A DNA stretch of 64,000 nucleotides from Aulostomus chinensis (taxonomy: Eukaryota; Chordata; Actinopteri; Syngnathiformes; Aulostomidae). Shown piece by piece: positions 11,972 to 24,706 of the stretch. Every line of letters starts with the position of its first letter. The stretch's first letter is position 1. The position numbers and the translations under genes were made by a program. Under the pieces are notes generated by a model. That model did no database searches. It saw nothing but the letters and a program-made list of their open reading frames with translations, and had not been told where the DNA came from. The stretch covers positions 24,099,192-24,163,191 of the forward strand of contig JBBMOA010000013.1 of assembly GCA_037954235.1 (NCBI GenBank), in the 5' to 3' direction.

Positions 11972-11973
<2 letters not shown>

Positions 11974-12589
11974 TAGAACATGAGGTTGTCTGGTCTTACA
12001 GTAACAGAATACAGTCTCCAAAACTTTGTGAGCGCCAGACTTATTGTTGGCTTGGCTCGCATCCCACTGTAATAAACTCATGACTGATCTGAAATCAATA
12101 CCGTTTATCAACCACTCACGGCCCATTATTGCTAAGTTCTTATTTTAATTACTCGACCAAGTCATCAGAGATGCAGAGATGTTGTGAAACGCTACGCCCG
12201 AATGTAGCAGCAGTAAACGTATACTGGTAGATACATGTGATATACTGCAGACGCTGGTGATCTGGTAAAAGCTGTGTGCCAAATGCGGGTTTTCTTTTTT
12301 TTTTTCCCCTCCTTCTTTTTCCCTCTTTCTTTTTTCTTCTACTTCTCTCCATTCCCCTGCCTCATTTGCAATGATTATGTTATCAGGGCAGCCAGGCAAA
12401 AGGGTGGAGCAACCATAATTTCAGCGCGGGATTAGGCAGAAATAACGAGGTCACCAAGTTACAGTTGCCATGGCAACGACACATCCAAGAACACAGGATG
12501 CCATTGCTTAAAAAAATAGAAAAAAAAAAAACAGGGCCCAGGATTTTTCCTCTCCCTCCGCTTCTTTTTTCCCCCTCCTCGCCCCTCCT

Positions 12590-12596
<7 letters not shown>

Positions 12597-12634
<38 letters not shown>
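12597..12634. repeat. (CT)n microsatellite in a long pyrimidine tract
   Basis: An uninterrupted CT array flanked by CCCCTCC-rich sequence from about 12540 to 12680. Confidence 0.95.
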
Positions 12635-12637
<3 letters not shown>

Positions 12638-15600
12638 CCCATCCTCTCTTTTCCCCGTCTCCGTTTTTTGTTTTTTTTTTGTTCAGGCAGTGAGGAGCGG
12701 AGGGGAGCAGTTCACTTTTCCTCCCTCTGTTTTCCAGCGCCTTTTGTTTCTGAGCATATTCAGAATAATAAATTCACTGTTGAGTACATTTGCATCTGTC
12801 TGGTATTCCTATTAAGAAGGAGGTCTGTTTCTTCTCATTTATACGTGGCGCTACCCATTCTGCAAAGCTCATTTAGAACACCTTTCCTCAACATCTTCAT
12901 TCCTTCCCCGCAACCTACAAACCTCCCACAGTCTCAAAAAAAGAAGAGATAATTTTTGGGGGGTGGGCTGGTTGCTGGTTTAGGGGAAAAGTATCCGCGA
13001 TGAAGTCAGGAAAACTTGAGAAATAAGAAAGATTGTCTTCCTTTTGAAGGGAAACAACTTATCTGGTATCCTAGCCTGAGCATTGATTTTGGTTTACGTT
13101 GCCAGAAGCTTTTGGGCTTCTGCTCAAACAGATATCTATTCCCATATTACACCTGGCTGCTAGTAAGACCAGAGCCCAACAGACTGACTGTACTCTATGC
13201 AAAGTCCAATAATCAGCAAGCTAGGAGATAGAACCCAGTGCAGCACAGAAATGTTGAAACACTATTGATCATCTTTGGGTTGATGCCGATTACACAAAGC
13301 ATGAAAAAAGGGAGCTTTGTTGGAGATTGTAGACGGCGCGGGGCCACAGGCTGAACCCGGCCAGGTAAACACCAGGGATAAATTAAGCAGCGGTGTGTGT
13401 GTGCGTCCGGGGTAGCAGTAGACAGTTAAAAGTTTGGAGGATGGTGACAAACAGACCTCAGTGGGTGTGTGATGAGGCGACTGCCTGCTCAGGAACGATT
13501 CCCACCTCCTCCTGTTTGTCAAATAGTTCATATAAAGTACATCATGATGATAATACAGAACACCGATGGTGTAATGTTAGGTTTTGATTGGTGCATGAGC
13601 ACAAGTGGTATCTGTATCAGTTACTTACAGATTTGTACAGTATGTGTGTTAAAAGTACTTTCATAGTCTTTATTCATTTGACTGTAGAGTTATAGTAGGA
13701 TAAATATTACGTTATTATACTGTTGCACACAAAGAGCTGGACTTTTGCAGAGGAGGCAATATTTGTTTGTAGGCAGGATATCTCAAAAAGTTTGATTTTG
13801 ATGGCATATGTGGAAAGATAAGAAACTAGAACCATCACATGGCGGTTGTAGGCATCCATGATGTGCGCTCGTCACAGCCAACTTTGAACCCTGAAATCCT
13901 CCCAGTTCGTGCTTGAGTCACCACTGGACTTTTGTGACGATTTTGGAAAAATTCCCCGAAGGTGTTCCTGAAATGTTGCATTAAGAATCAGACATCCTGA
14001 GAAGGTTCTGCCTCTGGCTGCTGCCAGGCTGCACAAGTGAATATCGTTGATTTAAAAGTACATGTTCCTCTAAAAGTTTTTTTTGGGAATAACACCAAAT
14101 AAAAATAACCTTAGCTTTCCCTCTCACATTGTCCTGCATCATAATACGTTCTCGTAGAACTACATGAAAATACACTGCATGCGATTTCAAAACACCGTAT
14201 AAACATGTAAAACATTGTTACTGTATGACTGTAGCTATGATGATCGTTTTAACTTAGTAATCATTAATAATCATAAAAATTAAAGTAAATTTGATATTTT
14301 TACAACTGCGTTTTACTGTATTTACCTTCATAATACCTGCCTCTGTTATAATACTATGTTATAAACCGTTCAGTGCGACATGTTCGCCCGCTGCCTCTCC
14401 ACAGTAAACAGGAGACGGTTCTCCATCAGCAGACTGGAATATATTTGAGACAATTAGACTTCACCTGACCTCTATGTCTTTGCACAGAGAGGACGTGCAA
14501 ACACAAGACTGCAGGGCAGGAGGACTGATTTCTACCAGTGAAACTAGCTCCTAGCTGCTGATATATGGCTCACTGCAGCTCATATTACTGTATTGATACA
14601 TGTTGCATCCAGCGAGTAAAGTTCCTGGGACACTACATATTTTATAGTAGTGGTCTACTAGTAGTCGTGAAAGCAGGACTAGACATAATATCTGAAGTTG
14701 TCATGATAATAACGGTCGTAGAATATGTTGTTCTTTACTTACGTGGCAGCTCCACCCCCACTTGGCAGGGGGTGGAGCTTCCAAGCTCATTGCAGTGACT
14801 AATTTCACCTGTAACGTCACAGGAATTGAAGTACATGTACACAGGAGTAAAACCACCGCACATACATTCACTGTGCAGAGCACTCGATTAAAGCTAAATA
14901 CACTCCTGTACAACTACTCCAGTCAGCAACGCGCTGGTGTGACATACAGAGACACAAGATGTCTTAAATCAATAATGAAATAGCATTAACTTACTCAGTG
15001 CACTATTTTTTTAAATCATTCAGTGGCATCTAATGTAGTGATTTAGCGTTGAGAGGAAGTGTCTTGACCCGCTAACGAATGTTATCATTCTCCTCTCCTC
15101 ATTATGTCATGGCGGTTGCTTGTCATGCTGCTGCCATCTAACATTTTTATTTATTTTTTTAGCAGCGCTAGCATCATTGGAAAATTCACTCACGCCAATA
15201 TGTTTGCATGACGCAAAATTTTAGAATGTATTACACCATCGGCCTCCAGATGTTGTTGTTTCTGTCTGCACGCTTTCATACTCCCCCCTCTTCAATTTTT
15301 TTGTGTCTTTTTCATTTCATGTGTGTTTTCATTCACCTGCTCTCAGTCTCTCTAGCAGGGGGCAGGCACATTTGCAGCTTACTGGTTAAGTACCCTATGG
15401 ACAATATTGGGGTTCTGTAAGCCGTGATCCAATGGGCGGGTCCAGCACCTCGTGGGCTGAGGTCAGCAGGTCAATTTCTGCCTTGCAGCCCATTAGCTGG
15501 GCCAAACTAGCTTGAGCCAGATTAGCTGTCGTAGTCATGTGAACATCTTTTAAGTCTTTTAAATTAAATCTGCATCTCTAATGAGGTTTGCCTCTCTTCA

Positions 15601-15879
15601 TATGTCAATTCAGGATCCTGTTTCACTTCTGTCAGTTTGATAAACGCATTGCACAAACATTCAAAAGCATGGCAGCATTAATATCTTCATGTAGGATTGG
15701 TCCTCATATTTAAAGGCTTCAACCAGTTCATAATTGGCAGGAGTTTATAATTTGATTTTGTTGTTGGATCTCACATTGTTCCTTTAATGAGATGAATACA
15801 TGTACTCTTTCAGGGGAAACTATGGCAGACAGCAGGATCAGGACAAGTAAAACACGCTGCAACTATAAAGAACTCAAAC

Positions 15880-16110
15880 TCAAAACTCTTCCGACCAAAT
15901 GTGAGATGGATGTTGGCTCCACGACAGGAGTAGTAATCCATGTCATTTCCTGCTGCCATCAGGTGGCGCTATGACTTATCTGCCTCAATATTTAAAGTGT
16001 TTTTCCATGACCCTGTACTTCAACTCTCCATCATGATTGATGAAAACTGGCCTCATGGTTTGTACGTCATCTCGCTGATTGCAACCTCTCAAATGATCAG
16101 ATCTGGCCAC
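15880..16110 (+). repeat. probable interspersed repeat containing AGGTGGCGCTATGAC
   Basis: TTTCCTGCTGCCATCAGGTG and GGCGCTATGACTT resemble a common fish repeat containing GGGCGCTATGACT, followed downstream by GATGAAAACTGGCCTCATGG. The boundaries are guesses. Confidence 0.3.
15956..15971 (+). promoter_or_regulatory. CTCF-like motif, possibly repeat-derived
   Basis: CCATCAGGTGGCGCTA matches 15 of 16 positions of CCASYAGRKGGCRSYA. It lies in probable repeat sequence. Confidence 0.3.
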
Positions 16111-16247
16111 GCATAAACACACCAACCAAACACAGCAGTAAATGAATATCTATGAATGAATAGCAGCCTGGAACTAAAAATTATATTTAGTCATGATAAT
16201 AATGATTAAAAAAAACTTGTTTAGGTGAATAAAGCAACTTGGAACTT

Positions 16248-16249
<2 letters not shown>

Positions 16250-16298
<49 letters not shown>
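16250..16298. repeat. (TG)n microsatellite
   Basis: A TG array of about 48 bases. Confidence 0.95.
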
Positions 16299-16300
<2 letters not shown>

Positions 16301-17290
16301 GTTATTAAGGACAATTAATCACAACATCTGCTCTGATCCCTCAAACACTCCTGTCTGCCTTTTAAAAGACTTCAGTCAGGACTGACGCTATACCATAACA
16401 CCCCCACACACACTCACACACCACCACCACCCTCTCCACCCCGTGTGTTCCAGCAGTTCAAAAATGTTCCACGAACTAAAGAGTGAAGCTGTAAATACAT
16501 TCATGATTTTTAATTTGAATTAGGGCCATTTCATCATGATTATCTGTTTTGTATGAATAGCAGAGGAACATTCATTTTGTTTGGTTTCTGGAATATTCTC
16601 TCTGCCTCACTTCAGGTAGCAGAGAGAGAGAGAGATGGGCTGTGTGTGTGTGTGCGTTTATGTGCTTTGTATGCATGTGTATTTGTGTGAGCGTGTGTGT
16701 ATGTGTGTGTGCAGGCGCATGTGCGAGGCTGCTGCCATGCCTACGAGATGGGGGATGGTAGCAGCACAGCCAGCTATTTTTCTTTCTTTCTCTGCTGAAC
16801 ATCAAGTTTGGTCTCCCATCAGCCTCGTCCTCTACAGCAAACGCTCGCTAGTTAAAAATGTGCGACACGGTATTAAAATCAAGATGGCATCACACCTGAT
16901 TATTGATTTACCAGGGGAGCAGATGCTAACTGACCCATGGAAATAAAATGCATGTTTACCAACTAAAATATGGCGCATAATCTATTAATTGATGTGAAAA
17001 AGCTAAAGAATAATTTTAGCTTACAACAAAGGTGGGGATCTTTGTGAATCCGCTAAGTTTTTATTGGGTTTTAATCGAGAAACGTTTTGAAAAGCTTACA
17101 TATGAAGGACGCAGATGTTTTAAAGGTGCTTTGTGTAAGAACCGGCCAACCATCGAGCTCACTCATCCTCCTCCAAACAAATTGAGGACAGCGTATGCAC
17201 TCCATCCAGGTTTTTCTTTCTTTAACCCAACATCATAGGTAATTGCTCAGGACCTCATCCTTGAAAGCAGCTTGTGAATTTTGGAAAAAA

Positions 17291-17357
17291 TGAATCTGAC
17301 CGTATGAAGCAAATCAAATGATTATGTCATTTCATTTGCTTCATACGGTCAGATTCA
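17291..17357. repeat. near-perfect 31-bp-arm inverted repeat (hairpin)
   Basis: The left arm begins TGAATCTGACCGTATGAAGC (17291-17321). The right arm ends TTCATACGGTCAGATTCA (17327-17357). The arms match at 30 of 31 positions around a five-base loop (TTATG). The single mismatch is C17315 opposite C17333. A-rich and T-rich stretches flank the arms. No tandem or dispersed copy was noticed in this window. Confidence 0.97.
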
Positions 17358-20261
17358 GATTTATTTTTTTTGCAACCTATTACCAGTTATTAATACCAAC
17401 CACAGATATTTACTGTTAACGTGAGGATCGTCCTCACTCCCAATTAAGTGTTGTAGTGAACCAAGGGGAGGCCATTTATTACATCAAGTGATTTTAGTCA
17501 TACAACATAAGCTATGAATTAGCCAACGTGGTTTTAAAGCAACTCCTCAGTGCTGCTCTTTGTAGACGGTCCCTGCACACGCATAACCATCCACCTCCAA
17601 GCATAGATGTGCCAATCATCAACCTGCTCTTCCCCCCAAATGATAATGAGCAACTGCAGGAAGAATAACTATATCCAGCAGATTATTTGTGCCTTTCACC
17701 GACAACACATTCGGATTCAGGTCCATCTCGAGGTGGAAGTATGGGAGGTTTTTATTTTATTGTTATTACTTTTGGAAGCGTGAGAGGGAGAGCGTGAGAG
17801 TAACAGAGAACAGCGTGAGTCTCATGTGGCTCGAAATGTTACGTAACAGTTTGTACTCTATGTTCATGATGTAGTTTTTCATTATTTCGCATGTATTACA
17901 TCAATACAAAGTATATTCTGTGCAGCTGCCCATTCCTAAAGCTTTTTCGGAGTGAATTTAAGGAGAAAAAAGTTGAGGAAGGGGTTGCCCCATTGAAGGA
18001 AAAACTCCTGACAGAGGAGCAACAAGCAGACAACACAAGAAGCTGAGCTAGTTAATGGTAGCAGCCCTCAGTGAGGAGGACTCAGAACAGTTGTTGGTCA
18101 CTTGGAGCTGTCAGATGGTCCCTTCATTGGTTTTTGCGTTTCAAAATGACTATATCTGCCCTTGACTGCAGGGTGCATAGCTGCAAACATCTGTTATATA
18201 TATATAAAAAAAGAAAAACTTCACAAAATGTGATCCAAGTGCCAAGACTCAGAGAGGAAGATAATAATCTTGTCCCGCGGTGTCAGTCTAAATTTACAGT
18301 TCAATTTTTACTCAGAACACTGAATACTGTAAGTCAATAACTTCAATAAAGTAACATTGACGCCATTTGGAGTGTTCTTGTCGGTATTTGTGTGCCATTT
18401 TAAAGCTGCCTCTGTCCAGTGCTACTTCTTCATTCTCTCTTGTTGCGTTTAGGGCAGACTGCCTGCTACAGGGGCTCACTAGCGCCTCTGGAGGTACAGA
18501 GTGGTATAATGAAAGGGGACTGATTGGTAAGCATGAAAACTTTGTCTCTTTAACACAACAGATAGGCTAAGATGTCCTTGATATCGGTTAATTTTGAGTT
18601 TTTTAAAATTCATGTGGCAAATTTAAAAAAGGAAAATCTGCTGTTCACTAAAATAAACATAAGGAGTTCAGGTTTTAGACACTAATGAGCTACCAGTTCT
18701 TCTCTTTCACATCTTTGTCATTGCACTGCTTAATTAGTTTATGAAATTATTCATGAAACCAAGGGGAAAAAGTGAAGCACAATTTTCTCATTTAGTTTTT
18801 ACATGAAGAGCTAATGTTTCTTTATTGATCCACTCACTTTTATGTGGACAGGCACATTATTACAGAATTCATTTTGATGACAATCCTGGTGAGGGGCACT
18901 GGTACATTTTGCAGTTAAAATGTGTGGACAAACAAGTAGTCAACACTGTTGTGAAGCCAATAAGCCTCGCTGGTTTTGCCAGTTGCTGACATTGTTGAAA
19001 TAAATTCATGGGGAAAAAGGCAGCATTTTCCCTGTTAAATCTCATAGCTGTGCAAGTATGTGTTTAATTCATTCACCATCAGACTTCATTAAACACTTCA
19101 CGTTAGTTTTGAACTGCCTCCAAGCCCCGACGGCTCTGTGAGTGCATCATCAAGCCTCAGAATAATTGTCAGCGAGCAACTTGTGGAAACTACATTCACT
19201 GTGTGGAAGGTGAACAATGAGATTTTAATGCATTAAATGTGTAATTTTTTTTGGGTTTGTTTGTGTGTAAGACATATTGTCACCCAAGCTGTTGTGGTGC
19301 TATGCCACAGGAAATCTAATGACCCTGCTTGGCTGTCCAAAACTCAACCTGAAATCTCTTCTGCAAATGTTTGCCACATTGTGACAACACCGGAGCTTTG
19401 TGTGTCCGAACTCAACAAACCACGGTTTCAGGGCGTTCATTCTGCACTTTCTAATCACTTTGTTCTCATAAAGATCCTCCTTACTTGATACTTGCAGGTT
19501 TGGTAATTAGGAACCTGCTATGAGCATGCTGGCAGCCACTGGGCTAACCTTTATATGACCTCTCTCAGTCTGTGGAATGTTGGCCGCCATTCATGTCTAG
19601 CTCACCAACCGCTCGCCAGCGACTGTGGGAGACAACCAAGGGGCGTTTTGTCGGTACTTGGCAGTTGGCACAGCTCCTCGCTAAGAAAACATACCCAAAA
19701 CATCTGCAGTAGAGTGAGCTGAGAGGAGAGGGGAAGGAGGATGATTGGGGGAGGAGGAGGAGGAGGAGGCGGGGGGTAGGTGGTGGTTAGAGGGAAGGGG
19801 AGATGTGGTTGTGGTGGTGGAGGGGGGCAGAGATGTGGGGGCGGCAGGCAGCAGAAGTACGTCTGTGCTGCAAATCTGACGAGGACTTTTGAAAGGCTGA
19901 ATCCCAAAGAGAACGCTGCTGCCTCGGCTTGCTGCACTACAAACAGGCAGAGCTGAGACAGGCTGGGCTTTTCACTGGAGGTGCTCCACGAGAGAGAGGA
20001 AAAAATAATTATAATGATAACTTCTGTTTGCAATACCTGACGAATGCAGGGGGAAAATGTTTACAATGCAAAAAGTGCAGGAATATTTTATGTGTAAAGT
20101 GTCGCTGGTATTATTCGAAACATTTTCATGGTGTAAATACTGCCTTGGCTCCAGCATTTCATGGAGAGGCGCTTATTGAAGGTTGCGGTTTTGTGTATGT
20201 GTGTACAAGTGTGTGTGTTTGTGTGTAAGTGTGTGCGCCCGTGTCTACATGGTTGCCTTTT

Positions 20262-20278
20262 TTTTTTTTTTTTTTTTC
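20262..20278. repeat. poly-T run
   Basis: A T run of about seventeen bases after TTGCC. Confidence 0.8.
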
Positions 20279-20481
20279 ACTTCACTATTTCCACAATTCT
20301 TTCCACCGCCGTCATGGTGTATTTGGGGGTGGAGAATAGCATTTAGTTGAAAAAATGTCATTTAAATTACAATTAGGGGAGGTGTTCTCTCATAACATCT
20401 CATATCACCGCCTTTATGAAGATTATTTTTCCGGAGTGTACTGCCTTTTTGTGCCATACGGAGCACCGGAATGGCTATAGA

Positions 20482-20533
<52 letters not shown>

Positions 20534-20539
20534 GAGAGT
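20482..20539. repeat. (GA)n microsatellite
   Basis: A GA array of about 58 bases with one AGCG interruption near 20520. Confidence 0.95.
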
Positions 20540-20547
20540 AAAAACAT

Positions 20548-20725
20548 TTGTAGCCACAGTATATAAGTTGTTCCCACCCCATGATTAATTTGTGGCCATA
20601 AATTAATTCAAGCTTGGCAACAAGTTTCAAATTGTCACTTGAACCCACAATTTGATTGATTTGGTGCCATAAAATGCAACTTGTCCCAACAAAATTAATC
20701 GTTTGTGGCCACAAGATTGTTCTTA
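20548..20725 (-). repeat. degenerate ~42-bp tandem repeat, inverted relative to 44.1 kb
   Basis: Degenerate units recur with anchors TAGCCACAG (20551), GTGGCCATA (20592), GTGCCATA (20663) and GTGGCCACA (20705). Spacings are about 41, 71 and 42 bases, each followed by a AAGTTGTTCCCA-like block and ATTAATTT. The unit is the reverse complement of that at 44100-44410. Confidence 0.6.
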
Positions 20726-21542
20726 ATTCTTTAATTAAATAACTTAAAAAAAAAAAACAGAAAAGAATTTATTATTGTGGTAATATCTCGTGGAAGCTTT
20801 GGAATTACTTCTAGCTTTTGGCCACAACGTATATTATCTCCCTCTCTTTGTGGTGGTAGGTCAGTGTAGAAGAAAAGTGCTTTTGTTTATTGGGATGTTC
20901 AGCTCATACTAATAAACGTCTGATATTCAAGCATGAGCGTCAAGCAAAGCTCCCCTTCGTGCAGTTCGATAGGGAGACGATGTGACGGCGTCTCGTCTGG
21001 GAAGAATTCAATCCCGCGCTGACGTCGATTTACAATCTGTGTGACTGCTAATCCCATTGAAAAAGTGGAGGTAATCTACAAATGACGGTGCTGTGATGGG
21101 AGATTCTGTCTCGACTCACAGAGAGGGAGAGGGATTCTATCCTTCTGCCTGTACTCCGCTAACTCTCAGCAACACAAGAGAAAACACAACACTCCAACCA
21201 AGAGAATATTGGAGAACATATTTCTCTTGTCTGCCTGCATGTTGTGGCCATGTGTTGTTCCTGAGTTGATACAACTCTGTTGGAGGCATGAATCACACTG
21301 CTGCGCTACGTGATTCATCAGGCCTCTGTCGTTGTGTCCTGACGTTACACCGTTTCTAAAACTGGGTGGGTCACGTTTGAGGACATGCGGAATGGCAAAA
21401 ACATTTTAAATTACACAAAAGGTTAAAGGTCACTTCAAGGATGTGTCTTTTTACTTGTGCTGGTAAACAAATGGTTTTTTTTTACCCACTCTTTTTACAG
21501 CACAACTTGTTTGCAGCCTCTCTCTCTGTCTCTTTCTTTCTC

Positions 21543-21543
<1 letters not shown>

Positions 21544-21574
<31 letters not shown>
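21544..21574. repeat. (CT)n microsatellite
   Basis: A CT array preceded by CTCTCTGTCTCTTTCTTT. Confidence 0.9.
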
Positions 21575-21575
<1 letters not shown>

Positions 21576-22115
21576 TCCTCTATTTTACATGTTTGCCGAG
21601 AAGCCGGTTCAACTGCATCCTTTGCACCGCTGCTGTGTTTACTCTCCGTCGCCTTTAGACTCTTCCACATAACACACCAATAGATGGAGCTGTGGGTTTG
21701 AGGAGGAATGAACGAGCAGGAGGAGGAGGAGGAGGAGGGTGACTTTCTCAACACTTGAAGTTGCGACTGAGGTGTGGAAAAGCCACAGTTTATAAATCTA
21801 CGGGGCAACTCATTAGTGGCACTGTACCCAGTGATGTCCCTGTGTTCATAATTGTGTGTGTGTTTACATTCAAAGAGGCAGCTTTGTGCTACACAGACTA
21901 TTACTGTATGTCCCTGAAGACTGTGTCGCCATTAAGTTAATGATGTCTTCTTGATGATTCAGGTGGAAAATAGGTGTTTTTCTGAGGTAGTGGTCACTTT
22001 ACTTAAAGGGATGGAGGGACGTCTCCACAAACACACTCTTGGGACCACTCGTGGATGAGGATGTTTGTGTGCTGATTTGCGTGTGACAGCACGTGTTAGT
22101 GTACATGCTTGTGCT

Positions 22116-22116
<1 letters not shown>

Positions 22117-22178
<62 letters not shown>
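22117..22178. repeat. (TG)31 microsatellite
   Basis: An uninterrupted TG array, the first of three TG arrays within 650 bases. Confidence 0.95.
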
Positions 22179-22179
<1 letters not shown>

Positions 22180-22379
22180 GTCTGTGTGTGCATGCATGTG
22201 TGTGCGTGTCTGTCAGGTTTCCTGCTGCGCGGTGCGGCTGGGAGCCTGAGCGAGGGTAAAATTCCATTCTCTCGGCGGAGCAGCATTCTGCATGAGCCAA
22301 TTCCCAGGAGACACTGCTCTGCATGTCCTCCAGACAGCCAAGCTGAGGCACAGGCTCAGGCTCGCTTATTAACTGACCT

Positions 22380-22530
22380 GAGGGGGGGTGGTGGTGGAGG
22401 TGGTGGAGGGAGGGAAGGAGAGAGGAGGAGGAGGAGGAGGAGGAGGAGGGGGGCAGAGATGGAGAATGGAGGGGGGGGTGTGAGGAGGGAGGAGGGTGAG
22501 CCCAGGGAGGCAGGAGGAAGCGGTGGGTGA
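22380..22530. repeat. GGA/GGT purine-rich tract
   Basis: About 150 bases of GGAGGA, GGTGGT and GGGGGG on the + strand. Triplex- and G-quadruplex-prone; frames across it are artefacts. Confidence 0.9.
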
Positions 22531-22570
22531 GGAGAGGGGGAGGTGGTGTTGGGAATTATGGGTTTGTGTG

Positions 22571-22572
<2 letters not shown>

Positions 22573-22634
<62 letters not shown>

Positions 22635-22713
22635 TGGGAGTGTGTGCGAGTCTGAGTGTGATCAGGGGTGATGGGTTGTGGGGATATGAGCGTGTGTGTG
22701 TGTGCGTGCGTGC

Positions 22714-22752
<39 letters not shown>
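22573..22752. repeat. two (TG)n arrays with a degenerate spacer
   Basis: TG arrays at about 22573-22631 and 22710-22752, separated by GTG-rich degenerate sequence. Confidence 0.93.
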
Positions 22753-23230
22753 AGAGGCAGAACTGGTTGAAAATATTAACTCTTTGCTGGCTGAGCTGCT
22801 TTGCTGTGAAAATTCAGCATAGGAAAAGAAGAATGTCTAACAAGCTTCCCTGCGTTTGTATCCTTGTATTTGACACGAGGACGTGTTACCCTTTGTTGAA
22901 AAGGCTCGCAGGTTCCACAAAAGCCTGGACAAACACTTCATATGTAGTTACCCATTTTCTGAACTTATAACTATGTAATTATACCAGCTGTGTGCACAAT
23001 TTCCCTCTTTGCGTTCTGTTTTTAGGGGCTGTAAGCGTCAGTGGTACAAATATGATTTTATACTTCACATAGAAGCTATTTCTGCGATAGAACTAAAAGC
23101 CTCTGTATTAATGTATTTGTTCTAATTCGTCATCCCTGTGTGCAAATATTAGTTTGTAGTTTTGTGTGTCTTCCCATAATTGCTAGACACGACTCCAAGA
23201 CTCATTTGTCACCGGTATGAGGAAATGGCA

Positions 23231-23254
23231 TAATTGAAAAGTGCTTTTCAATTA
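23231..23254. repeat. 24-base perfect palindrome
   Basis: TAATTGAAAAG, TG, CTTTTCAATTA: perfect 11-base arms around two bases. Confidence 0.9.
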
Positions 23255-24608
23255 CAATTTGTTTAACTTAAATAATGAAATAAAATATGGTGCTTCAAAG
23301 TTTTACTTCTTTTTTTTTTATTATTATTATTCCATCCAGCAGTGAAGAGCAAAGAGGGAGGGAAAAAAAAATCACTCACGGCAAAATGCAAATGAGCCTG
23401 GAAGCTATTACGATGCTAATGAGATTCCACCATAGAAGTTGCTGCTCCGGCATCCGGGTTATATTTCATCCATATTTGGAAAACAGTTGTGTGCTCAAAA
23501 ATAAGGGACACACTGCCTGATGTTCTCAGCCAAGTATGCAAGTTTCACCATAGGGTCCATAACCAGGTGATCCTGGTCAGTGCTGTGGAGGAAACAGCAG
23601 GCTGCAGTGGTTTATTGCAGTTTTACAATTATGCTGCTCTATTTTTAGCAGCTCTATCTTGTTTGTCACTAACCAGAAAGCTGATGATATTTATTAACGT
23701 CATATATTTCGGTCGAAAAGAGCAAATAAGTGTGGTTGTGTACATATGCAGCAGCCACATCAAACAGCTACAACTTTATTTTCACGCTCCGCTGTGAAAC
23801 AGGATAAGCCATGTTCCGGGTTCCTCCAAACAGGAGCGGCATCGGTGCGTTCAGGTGCAAAACCTGTAGCACGGCTGCTAGGATGTGTAGTTTGTGTGCA
23901 AAAGCAGGTAGGTAGGGAGATAGGGTATGTTACCATAGTAACACCAAGAGGGAACCCAGCAGAAGCAGATTGTCTATATGTGTCCTGACCCATTTCCGTT
24001 CTCATCCACAAGTGTTTTGTTTCCCTCACCTTGCTGTTTTACAACTAAAAGCGCCTCTACTTCTTCTTCACCTTGATGCATTCGCCACATTTAACCAATG
24101 GTCAAGGCTCGAAACATTCAGCAAACGTGTGCAGGATATAACGCTTCAAACTCTCAAGGCACGTTTGGCTTTCTATTCAGATCAGTCCAAGTGAAGCCAA
24201 TTCAGTGGGAAAAACACATAAATACACAAAAGTATGTGAGACAAAAGTGAAGAGGTCACGAAAAAGGAACATTTCCCTGTGTTGAACTGCGCTGAAATAA
24301 GTAAAAACAGAACATCAAGTACAGATAATTAATAGCGTGTTTTCCAATTTGCCTTGGTGAAGTGAAGTATTGCAATAAAGCGATTAAACATAAAATTTTG
24401 GTGGGTTCAGTAAAAGGTGGTTATTGTTAAGATGAGTTCTGTTGACGAAAACGAAAGACTGCATAAAAATGGACGCAGCGGTTCTGAATTGAAATCATCA
24501 CAAGATTCAAACATGTTGGATTATTGTTTTGGTTTTGTTTAATCCAAACTCACCCTGAAGTATTTAAAGCAGCAGAACAGTGTGTGGGGGACTGAGAGGA
24601 AATTAGCA

Positions 24609-24611
<3 letters not shown>

Positions 24612-24704
<93 letters not shown>
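24612..24704. repeat. (TG)46 microsatellite (longest in the window)
   Basis: An uninterrupted TG array of about 93 bases. Confidence 0.97.

Positions 24705-24706
<2 letters not shown>

Larger units (their letters stand above)
10500..19600. other. intergenic DNA upstream of ldb2, middle part
   Basis: AT-rich DNA with no supported gene. It contains a poly-G run near 10.64 kb, long TG arrays at 11.89 and 16.25 kb, a CT array at 12.6 kb, a probable teleost repeat at 15.88-16.11 kb carrying a CTCF-like motif, and the near-perfect hairpin at 17.3 kb. Open frames of 60-116 codons are scattered on both strands without domains. Confidence 0.55.

Noticed and set aside
22093..22530. 145-codon frame with Val/Cys then Gly/Arg runs
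   Set aside because: It translates the TG array and the GGA tract.
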